Part shown: positions 23,887 through 32,836 of the stretch, piece by piece | Layout: every line of letters begins with the position of its first letter | Numbering within the stretch: position 1 is the first letter of the stretch | The notes under the pieces: generated by a model | The model's input: the letters and a program-made list of their open reading frames with translations, nothing else | The model's database searches: none | What the model was told of the DNA's origin: nothing | Position numbers and translations under genes: made by a program | Source: Paraphysomonas bandaiensis | Taxonomy: Eukaryota > Chrysophyceae | NCBI GenBank assembly: GCA_965644295.1 | Contig: CBFFRP010000092.1 | Span: 1 to 64,000, forward strand | Length of the DNA stretch: 64,000 nt | Direction: 5' to 3'

Positions 23887-26853
23887 ATGGGTAAACCCAA
23901 TACTAAAAAACACACATCAACCCAACCAGTAAGCTCCACCGCCTCTGGTAATACCACTATCAAGCTCATGTTATCCCTCACATCCTCTAGTATCATACTT
24001 ATCCTTATATTCTATCTTACTCAAACTTCATCGAATCAAACAATAAATTCACTTTCATGGAAATGTGGTAATTCATCATTATGGTATCAAATAGAGAAGC
24101 CTATACGAGCCTATAGCCCTCATAACTTAACATGGGGATCATATCGTCCAGGCGTCTATTTCGGTAATTCGATCATCTCAATACATTCATTGAACTACTT
24201 AAACATATTTTTTAGGTATGAAAACTAAAACAGATCCACTTTTTTTAAGTACAGGAGTGTTATGGGGTGAAGGACAGACTCCTTATAATAGAAACTATAG
24301 ACATAATGTACGACAAGATGAACTTAATCATTTTGAATGGATATATAATGATGGGAAACAATTTGGTATTGAAATGTTAGTTGATCAGAAAGCAGATGCT
24401 GTAGTAAATGCTTCGTTTATTGTGAATGATAATATTAAGGATGGTCGGGGATGGACTCAGCAATTCGATATTCGTAAGGAGAAGGTGTCAGTTGCTCTTC
24501 CGTTTATATTCTATATGGGGGCAGAGTGTGACAAAGATGATAGCAGTGTATGCTTTTCTTCTTCAGATGTACACAGTGTGGAGGTGATTTCTTATGATGT
24601 ACACTCCCTTCGAGCTGTGGGTTACACTTCGCTTTCTGGTTGGTTTTCTCTTGACGTAGTAGTTGACCAGGATAAGGAGCAACAGGTAAACGAAGAGGAT
24701 GATCGCTCCGGCACCTATCCGTCCTTTATTTCCCCTTCGCTTTCCTATCTTTGTCCGGCACGACCTGGTATCCATAGTATTGCAGAAGAAATTGAGAAGT
24801 CCAGCGAGACTAATAGACATCGAATGCTTGCTGCCTCCCGTGGAAAGAGCGGTCGGAAGAGGAAGAAGAATGAGTTAATCGGTGCTGTATTTGACCTCGA
24901 CTCCCAAGAGCTCCCCAACAAAGTTGAAAATTCTGCTACTGGTGTGACGGTACAGGTAATGTCTAAAGTATCATTCCGGATGACTGTCACCTTCACTGCA
25001 CTTCCTGGTTGGACCTCAATAAAAGATGTCTATGACTGGTCACGTCCAGCAGATGGCGTGACTCATGATCAGCGCCTATCCGGACACATAACAGCTTTTA
25101 ACAAGAAATTTGAAACCATATATGGACTGGAAGAGAAAGGATTTGATGAGGACGATATGGATATTGCACGGAAGGCACTTAGTAACACCTTGGGAGGCTT
25201 GGGGTACTTCCACGGTACTCCAGTGATTGGTGACGCCACAGAGTATACTGATAAGAAAAAACAGCAGAAGGGGGCCGCGCTAGCTGATGAGGGCGCTGTG
25301 AACACACCAGAAGTGTCCCTTTCATTGTTTTCTGCTACACCTTCCAGATCATCTTTTCCTCGTGGCTTCTTATGGGATGAAGGTTTCCATCAAATGCTTA
25401 TCAGCCAATGGGATCCTAGTATCACTATGGAAGTAGTATCGCACTGGATGGGATGCATGCTTCATTCGACGTCCTCTGAATGCGATGGGGGATGGATTCC
25501 ACGCGAGCTTATCCTAGGATATGCTGCCACTCGTGTAGTCCCCAGTGAATTTGTTACACAGAGGGTTGATGTTGCTAATCCGCCTACCCTTCTACTGGTA
25601 ATTGAAGGAATGGTGGACAGTCTAGAGCGGATTGATCCTCGCACTTGTCTCGCTAATGAGATGGGCTCATCTTGTGGCGTGGATGAAGATAGAGAATCTC
25701 TTTTTCAATTTTTGGGAGAGTCGTATGGTCGACTTCATGATTGGGTGCAGTGGCTGTTGCATTCCCAGCGCGGGATGATCCCTGGATCATTCCGATGGAG
25801 GGGCAGAAAGCTGGATAATTCGCGGCTTATTACGAACACACTCTCATCCGGGCTGGACGACTATCCTCGCAGCGCATTTCCTTCCGAGGATGAATACCAC
25901 GTAGATATACTTTGTTGGGTGATCGCGTCAGTTCGTGCTATGGGTAAACTTAATGCTGCTCTCACTGCACATGGTGTTAACGACCATTTACTGACTTCAA
26001 CTCGAGATATGTACTCTGATGACGCTTTGGCTTTCTACTCCCAACGATTGGTGGACTTACATTGGTCAGACAAACACGGTATGTTCTTAGACGTAGGCTT
26101 GGTGGGAGAGCAAGAGAAACTTTCAATGACGGCTAGTATTAGATGTGGGGCTGGCGATAGACGCAGGGGGTACGTGGAGGTAGCTGTGGAAGAAGATCAT
26201 TTCATGCATGCCATGCAAACGAAGGACTTTAATTCCCTCTGTCCACGTCAATTCCCAATGTTTATCTCTCCTGCCTATGAGGACAGTGGTGCTCTAAAAA
26301 GTCGCAGAGTTTACGAGACATCCGAGCCACGTGGGTTACGCCACATACCCCGTATTGGGTACGTAAATCTCTTCCCCCTTCTCCTATGCGTATTGGCTCC
26401 AGATTCCCAACAACTCTCGATGGTACTGGATATCCTTGAGTCTCGAGATCACCTTTGGAGTGACCACGGACTGAGATCTATGTCTACCAAGGATTTATTT
26501 TATAAAGTTGAAAATGCGCCTGGTGATGCGCCATACTGGAGGTTGGTGGGAATACTCTTATTGTATGTATTAACCCATTATTTTACAGAGGACCTATATG
26601 GATACCTGTTAACTATTTAGCAATTAAAGCACTCAAATATTACAGTTCAATCGATACATGCATTGAGAAAGAGCGTTCTTTGAGATTGTACACTGAACTT
26701 AGATCCAATGTAATCCGCACGATACTTACGTCGTACAAAGAGACGGGTTACTTCTGGGAGCAGTATGATGACATTAGTGGTAGTGGTATGCGAGGTCATC
26801 CATTTTCCGGGTGGACTGCGCTCTTATTGAATATAATGGCTGAAGCGTATTAA
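23887..26853 (+). CDS. GCS1: Mannosyl-oligosaccharide glucosidase (glucosidase I, GH63)
   Basis: Three exons (23887-24163, 24216-26541, 26589-26853) with introns of 52 and 47 nt encode 955 residues. A type II membrane anchor lies at about residues 27-46 (LMLSLTSSSIILILIFYL). The first splice restores WGSYRPGVYFGMKTKT, a GH63 hallmark. The catalytic region has SFPRGFLWDEGFHQMLI with the candidate acid Asp480. The second splice restores YWRGPIWIPVNYLALKAL, and the protein ends HPFSGWTALLLNIMAEAY. The enzyme removes the terminal alpha-1,2-glucose from Glc3Man9GlcNAc2 in the ER. Without the second splice the frame would stop early at 26620, so the intron is needed. It is longer than the human enzyme (about 840), from inserts in the N-terminal half. 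Confidence 0.96.
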
Positions 26854-27237
26854 GTTTTGATGAAACTAATTGCTAATTAAGTATACGCGAGTTTGTGTTG
26901 GTTAGATTTCCGCACCTTTAGGCAGTCAAGCCGTTGCGCTTTATTACAACTTCGATGGCAGTATTTTACAGTTTTTTACAGTTGGTGTAGTGCACTAAGT
27001 ATATACCGTCTGTTCATGTGGCATATAGTCCTGATAATCTTGTTTCAAAATGGAGAGTACGCTTAACACTTAGAATTACAGAGTAATAATATATGTAGTG
27101 CAGGTAGTACTTACCGAATATATTTAAGGGATCTATAAATCTATATAGTATATAGGACGTAGTCAATTTCCAAGTCACCCCAATATTGGTATGTGTGAAA
27201 ACATAGCATTAAGTAATTCGTAATTCATATATATAAG
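26854..27237. other. Spacer downstream of glucosidase I
   Basis: 3' region of the glucosidase gene and AT-rich spacer. No gene, RNA or repeat end is recognised. Confidence 0.45.
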
Positions 27238-27480
27238 GTGAACATCCTGGATGCTTGACTTCAGCAGGCAGTCCAGTACCCCAGTTACCCTTCAGGTGGA
27301 CCCAGTCCCGGATGCCTTTGAGGTGGGCCCTGTCCCGGATCCTCTCTGTTTATACGTCAAGGCCCAAAGGTGTCTACACAAGTGACATTTATATTGGTGT
27401 CCTTCTGTACCACACAAGCATTCAGCTATGAGTGAGCAGAAGGCTATCTGCTGTCTATGTTTGCGGCTCATGTTAGTTTA
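27238..27480. repeat. Dispersed repeat, uninterrupted copy
   Basis: It contains gatgcttgacttcagcaggc, tttatacgtcaaggcccaaa and ttctgtaccacacaagcatt in one piece. At 36762-38065 the same repeat is split after ggcccaaag by a hAT element. This copy therefore shows the layout before insertion. It has no coding potential. Confidence 0.75.
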
Positions 27481-27784
27481 TCAAGATTCATTTAATATAA
27501 GTAAACAATATGCAAACATTGGGGAAAAAAAATTTCCACGTTTTTGACGTACATTTCTTGTTAAAACTAGCTAGTTACTAGAGTGCAAATAAATAGTTCT
27601 CTGCATTTGTATTGATATATTATTGACTAATATTGCAAATTAATATTAATTTCAGTATAAAAATGATCTCAACTAACCCTTTGATTGCTATGTACATGAA
27701 TGAGCTACAAACTAGTTCTAGCTAGTCATTGTATAAACTTAAAACCACATAATTATTGAACAGATATGCTACAAAGATGCAATG

Positions 27785-28433
27785 CACACTCTACTCTTCT
27801 CTATGTTTCAATAACATTCTGCAGAATTCCTTGTTCTTCTCCTTCCGGTTCTCAAGCTCGAGGCGCTGGACTTCAGCTTTGAAGTTGTCACGTTCATAAG
27901 CCATATGAATGTGTTCCAGTAGAAGACTTTCTGTGTAGGAGTTCTTCCTGCTCTTCTTTCTATCTTTGCTTCGGTTTCGACGGGGAGGTCTCATTTTTCG
28001 ACGAAGCTGTTTTCTAGAACTCAATGTAATGGTGCCTCCTCTTCACAACTGCTGCTGGAGTGCCCATCATCAATGCATACGGGCAACTCCTCAGAGCTCT
28101 CCATCTCTTTCATCCGACGACTCTTTCTTAAAGTCGACTTAGAATTAGTCAGGTCATGCACTACAGAAGCTGAAACTTGATATTTTTTTTAGGACTAGGA
28201 ACGTCGGTAGCAGCAACAGCAGTAGCTGGAAGCTTACTTGCTTTGTCCCGCTTTAGTGTCTCAATTTCCCGCTTCATAGACTGCACCAGATTCCTCATTT
28301 CATCAATCTGGGCTTGCATATCCTCCTCTTCTTCTTCCTCCTCCTCTTCCTCCTCTTCCCCCTCCTCCTCCTTATTAGCTTTCATAATACTGGCTCTGAT
28401 AGTAATCGTGGAACTGGTTGTGAGGGAGTCCAA
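27785..28433 (-). pseudogene. Acidic coiled-coil ORF pair, probably element-derived
   Basis: Two minus-strand open pieces. The upstream one (28433-28161; first internal Met near 28386) has a long Glu run and then MQAQIDEMRNLVQSMKREIE, a coiled coil. The downstream one (28024-27785) has a very basic start (RRKMRPPRRNRSKDRKKSRK) and then ERDNFKAEVQRLELENRKEK. The latter style of Arg/Glu helix is common at the end of Myb/SANT-type proteins of DNA transposons. Between them, in another frame, is KSTLRKSRRMKEMESSEELP. The pieces may be one broken gene. No catalytic domain is visible, and I do not assign a function. Confidence 0.35.
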
Positions 28434-28904
28434 CGAGGAGGTGGTAGAGGCCGTGGTAGAGGGCGTAGAAGGAATCGGCGTGTTGTGGAGTCGGACTCCA
28501 GTGATAACGAAGAGAGCGCCGAGGAGGTGCCGGAAGACGACGCAGAGAGTGAGCCGGAAGACGACACAGAGAGCGAGCCGGATAGTGATAACGTAGACAA
28601 CTGCAGTGGCTCAGCGAGTGATGCTAGCAGTTCGGATGATGAAGTCGGAGTATCGTTTGAAGTAGGCAACAAAGTGAGGAATATCAGAGGTCTGAATGGT
28701 GTAGTTACTGCTGTTGTTGGTAAGTTGTATGATGTGAAGTACACTGATGGGCGCACCGATAGATTAAAGCGCAATCAGTTGAAAGCACCTGTAGTTAGAA
28801 AGAGTTCTGCGCCTAGATTGTCGTCTGCTGGGAACTACTCAATAATTGCACATCATGCAGACCAGTGGGTTGGTAGTAGTAGTATTTTAGGACAGACAAC
28901 GTAG
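28398..28904 (+). CDS. Acidic protein with Tudor-like C-terminal domain
   Basis: A plus-strand frame open to the TAG at 28902-28904. Its start is not clear and lies antisense to the Glu-run ORF. It begins with Gly/Arg-rich text (RGGGRGRGRGRRRNRR), continues with a long Ser/Asp/Glu region (SDSSDNEESAEEVPEDDAES), and then a compact segment, FEVGNKVRNIRGLNGVVTAV followed by LYDVKYTDGRTDRLKRNQLK. That last part resembles small Tudor/agenet-like beta barrels (V-G-x-K-V, Y-x-V-K-Y-x-D-G). It could be the tail of a transposon protein or a small chromatin protein. The family is not recognised with confidence. Confidence 0.4.
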   Translation, partial: DSNRGTGCEGVQRGGGRGRGRGRRRNRRVVESDSSDNEESAEEVPEDDAESEPEDDTESEPDSDNVDNCSGSASDASSSDDEVGVSFEVGNKVRNIRGLNGVVTAVVGKLYDVKYTDGRTDRLKRNQLKAPVVRKSSAPRLSSAGNYSIIAHHADQWVGSSSILGQTT

Positions 28905-29667
28905 TTATTGGTAAAAGGAAACGTGCTGTTGGTGTGTCCTATAAGACCTAAATATTTATTAACACTACTGTACTAGTGCATTCAAGCACTTTTAGAACCA
29001 TTCTACAAAAATTCTTAAAAGTCTAGTAAAATCTACTAGATTTTCCCAAATTTTTGAAAATTTCCCACGTTTGCATATTGTTTGCATAATAGGATGGTAA
29101 AAGCTTGATAAACGGAACGCAATTTGCAATCAATTCTTTAGTTCTAAATAAATTATGATCAATCTCAACTACCAATCATTTCTTTATACGATCTTACACA
29201 GTGAACTACCATCATCTCAATAGTTCATGTAATACTATGTTTATTTTGGTGCTCTGTATAACAAGCCAATAATTATGTTGTTTGGTGCGAACAAGTATAT
29301 TAGACAGTCAGTACTCAGTGCTCTCAGTGGATATATATATATATATTATAAGAAAGACTAGGTTTAACACTCACTTGACTAGGTTGAATCATTTATATTA
29401 CTTTGACTGGGTTTTGACACCAAATCAGTGTGATTATGTAATTCAACTAATATGACTAGGGTTTTCTTTAGATTTTATCAAAAAAGTATAAACCGTATTC
29501 TACTTAAATATTTCAATAAATTATCATTATCATATTATTTAGTGTATGCATGCATTGAAAACTAGGCCTTATATTATAATAACAATGGAATATGATCTAA
29601 AAACTTTACTCCATTATTTCCGTTTGACTTTACTTGAACCATATCAATTACCAGGACTTATCACTTA
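28905..29667. repeat. Spacer with GACTAGG-type dispersed repeat
   Basis: From about 29210 to 29480 the sequence resembles 49210-49460. Both have a 'gctctg' block, a 'ttagacagtca' block and then repeated gactaggttgaat words with cattta-tattactttgact. It is a third-rate copy and non-coding. No gene is present. Confidence 0.5.
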
Positions 29668-31776
29668 CTACAATGGTGTGAATATAATATGTCTCTGCGA
29701 AGGAATATTGGATATGCTAGGACCATACAACTGCTCATATTCAAACGAAGATGAGACCTCACTTGGTCCTTTAATTCCAATAGAAACATTTCGAAATCCA
29801 CAGGAATCTCCAATATCATTAGATACGATTATAACTTCGAAAGCTCCATGTGAGTGAATCAAGACTTCTACTGTCACTGCACACGTGGCAGTATATCCAT
29901 AATGCACTATGTTTTCAAAAACAATGGCAACGCTGTCTGAATTAACAGCACCATAGTATACATTTCCAGAATGTGAAGAAGACGGATCTAAATCTGTCCA
30001 CATGAAAGCAAGAGAACTATAGGGATAATTGTCAGCATCTGACAAATCTGATCCACCTCCACTGAATGGGTTCAAGAGCCATTGAGGGAAATATGTCTCA
30101 CAATTGGGACCGAAGTAGTTGTCATTACATATACACATTCCAAACGCACACTCACCATTTCCTGAACAACCTTCTTCGCATTCACCACGTGGGTCACAGA
30201 GTGCATCTGAAATAGATGTCACTGTTGGAGTCGGGCTTTGCAGGATAAGGTTCACCGTTTTACCAGGTGGGGAGTAAATCGCCCCTGCCCTAGCAGAGCA
30301 TTGAATGGCTCGCATTATGTCATCAACCGAGGCAGGATTTGACTCATGGTATGTTTGAGAGAGCCACAAAGCTGCCACTCCTGCTACATGAGGAGTGGCC
30401 ATGGAGGTGCCTGACATGACGGAATACGTATCTGGCACCTCACACGATTGGGAGGCACATGCACTGGTGATGCTACTCCCGGGGGCGAATATATCCACAC
30501 AGGATCCAAATGAAGAAAACTCAGATATATCATCAGTGATAGTGGTCGATCCTACCGTAATGGCGGAAGGTGCAGATGCTGGGGTATATAAACATGCATC
30601 GTCAGCACTATTTCCCGCTGCCACCACCACATGGATGCCGTGTTCCGTTAATTCAGCCACTGCCAGATTCAGACTGTCTGTATCACAGGTAGATCCACAG
30701 TAGCCTCCTAATGACAAAGAAACAACCATAGGCGCTGTGTTACCAGAAAGACGAATACCAAGAATGTGATCAAGGCCTGCTGTGATACTGCTCGTGGATC
30801 CACTGCCCGACCCAGAGAGAACCTTGACACCATACAGATTTGAGAGCGGAGCGACTCCGACATTTTTTCCAGCAACGGTACCAGCACAATGCGTGCCGTG
30901 ACCATGGTCGTCCGTGTCATCACTTACTGATCCAAAGGCATTAAATATATTTTCCACTGTTCGTTCAGTATTAGAAAACTCGGTGTGTGAGGCATCTAAA
31001 CCTGTGTCCACCACATAAATATTCATCCCAGCGCCTAAGTTAGTTTCTTGAGCAGGCACATATGCATTTAAATCTAGAGGAAGATCCGACTGATCGATTC
31101 TATCTAATCCCCAAGAGTATGGTTTAGAGGACGTCTCCGACGAGGCCTTAGAGACCTCTTGCTTAGAGTCATCATTCGCACGACGTAAATAGTCGACGAT
31201 ATCAATCTTACGATCACGATGAACAGTAAATACGTTTTCGTGATCATTAAGATATTCCAGAGCTTCTTTAGAAGGTGCTCTGATAGTAAACATTCTGAGA
31301 TTGGAGTGAACGTGTGTTACACGTGCTAGAAACTTCGTATCATCTTCATCGTGTTTAGTGCGGACTTGTTGAACCAACGAGTCCAATTGAGTAGTCTTCG
31401 AACTGCGATGAAGAACAACCATATAATTCTCATCCTCATCTCTCAATTCATGATTCAAATTGTTATGTCGTTTCGAGATATCTCTCTTCTTATCTCTTAT
31501 ATGATGTGGTGAAGAGGGCTCATTATATGAGCTGAAGGACACCACACCATTACTAGATAAGTACGCATAACTCGTAGATGATCCAAAGAAAGGGAATGAA
31601 AAAGGTAAGTTTATGATAGAAACATCATCATCTTCCATAGTGATTGGTTGGAAATGACTGTAATCGCCATTAAATAAAGATGTAGTGGCATGATCACTGG
31701 TGATAGTGTATGAGTGCTGTGAGGCACTGATAGAGAGAGGGAAGGAGAGGAAGATGATGATGGTAGGATAGAACAT
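29668..31776 (-). CDS. Secreted subtilisin-like protease with split accessory domain
   Basis: A 702-residue frame from the ATG at 31776; the longer open frame to 31830 starts on TTG. A signal peptide covers about residues 1-19 (MFYPTIIIFLSFPLSISAS). Residues about 50-85 are the first half of a nidogen-like beta domain (LPFSFPFFGSSTSYAYLSSN). An I9-type propeptide follows at about 116-188. The S8 catalytic domain has Asp257 in IYVVDTGLD, His293 in HGHGTHCAGT, oxyanion Asn389 in VVVAAGNS and Ser458 in SGTSMATPHVAG, closest to proteinase K types. An EGF-like module lies at about 527-560 (CEEGCSGNGECAFGMCICN). Residues about 565-655 are the second half of the accessory domain (SLAFMWTDLDPSSSHSGNVY). 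The gene has no introns. It is a probable extracellular or vacuolar protease. Confidence 0.93.
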   Translation of the reverse strand: MFYPTIIIFLSFPLSISASQHSYTITSDHATTSLFNGDYSHFQPITMEDDDVSIINLPFSFPFFGSSTSYAYLSSNGVVSFSSYNEPSSPHHIRDKKRDISKRHNNLNHELRDEDENYMVVLHRSSKTTQLDSLVQQVRTKHDEDDTKFLARVTHVHSNLRMFTIRAPSKEALEYLNDHENVFTVHRDRKIDIVDYLRRANDDSKQEVSKASSETSSKPYSWGLDRIDQSDLPLDLNAYVPAQETNLGAGMNIYVVDTGLDASHTEFSNTERTVENIFNAFGSVSDDTDDHGHGTHCAGTVAGKNVGVAPLSNLYGVKVLSGSGSGSTSSITAGLDHILGIRLSGNTAPMVVSLSLGGYCGSTCDTDSLNLAVAELTEHGIHVVVAAGNSADDACLYTPASAPSAITVGSTTITDDISEFSSFGSCVDIFAPGSSITSACASQSCEVPDTYSVMSGTSMATPHVAGVAALWLSQTYHESNPASVDDIMRAIQCSARAGAIYSPPGKTVNLILQSPTPTVTSISDALCDPRGECEEGCSGNGECAFGMCICNDNYFGPNCETYFPQWLLNPFSGGGSDLSDADNYPYSSLAFMWTDLDPSSSHSGNVYYGAVNSDSVAIVFENIVHYGYTATCAVTVEVLIHSHGAFEVIIVSNDIGDSCGFRNVSIGIKGPSEVSSSFEYEQLYGPSISNIPSQRHIIFTPL

Positions 31777-31929
31777 GATGAGAGAGATGAAATTGTGATG
31801 AGATTCATGGTTTGTATGTGTTCGATCCAACTGATTTTATAGAACTGACTATTAACAACTGACAACATCCACAACTGAATATCCACACACTGTATCCATA
31901 TCCACATACGGTACCTACCTACTGTACAT

Positions 31930-32470
31930 TGTCCATACATACGTACATACATACATACGTGCATACATACATACGTGCATACATACATACGTGCATACAT
32001 ACATACATACATACATACATACATACATACATACATACATACATACATACATACATACATACATACATACATACATACATACATACATACATACATACGG
32101 TACCTACCTACTGTACAGTGTCCGTACATACATACATACATACATACATACACACATACATACATACATACATACATACATACATACATACATACATACA
32201 TACATACATACATACATACATACATACATACATACATACATACATACATACATACATACATACATACATACATACATACATACATACATACATACATACA
32301 TACATACATACATACATACATACATACATACATACATACATACATACATACATACATACATACATACATACATACATACATACATACATACATACATACA
32401 TACATACATACATACATACATACATACATACATACATACATACATACATACATACATACAGTACATACAT
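31930..32470. repeat. ACAT array between two divergent genes
   Basis: About 540 bp of (ACAT)n between the subtilase and the GH65 gene. Near its left end a non-array block (tacggtacctacctactgta) occurs at 31908 and again at 32098, so part of the array is a larger duplication that includes flanking DNA. Variant units with cgtgcatac cluster at 31955-31995. Confidence 0.96.
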
Positions 32471-32836
32471 ATCCTTTGGGGTTTTCTAACACAAAACTGT
32501 GGATTTAGCACAAAAACTATGTTTTGTACAAAACACCTGAGGTTTTATAACCAAAATCTTGGTTTTCTAATGGTGGATACTTTCGTTATGGTGGCCAGTG
32601 CACTCTGTACCATACCATCCATATATACAGTCATATACCGGTATACCGGTCGTATTCTGATTGTATATGTATGGATTTATATCCAATGAAAACGCTCCTA
32701 GAGACATGTATATGAAAGTACAGCTACTGCTACTGCTACTGCTGCTGTGCCTGCCTGTCTCCATAGAGCAACATCCATACAGATATATCCATATATATAT
32801 CCATGAGCTCCTATTAACACACACACACCACACACT

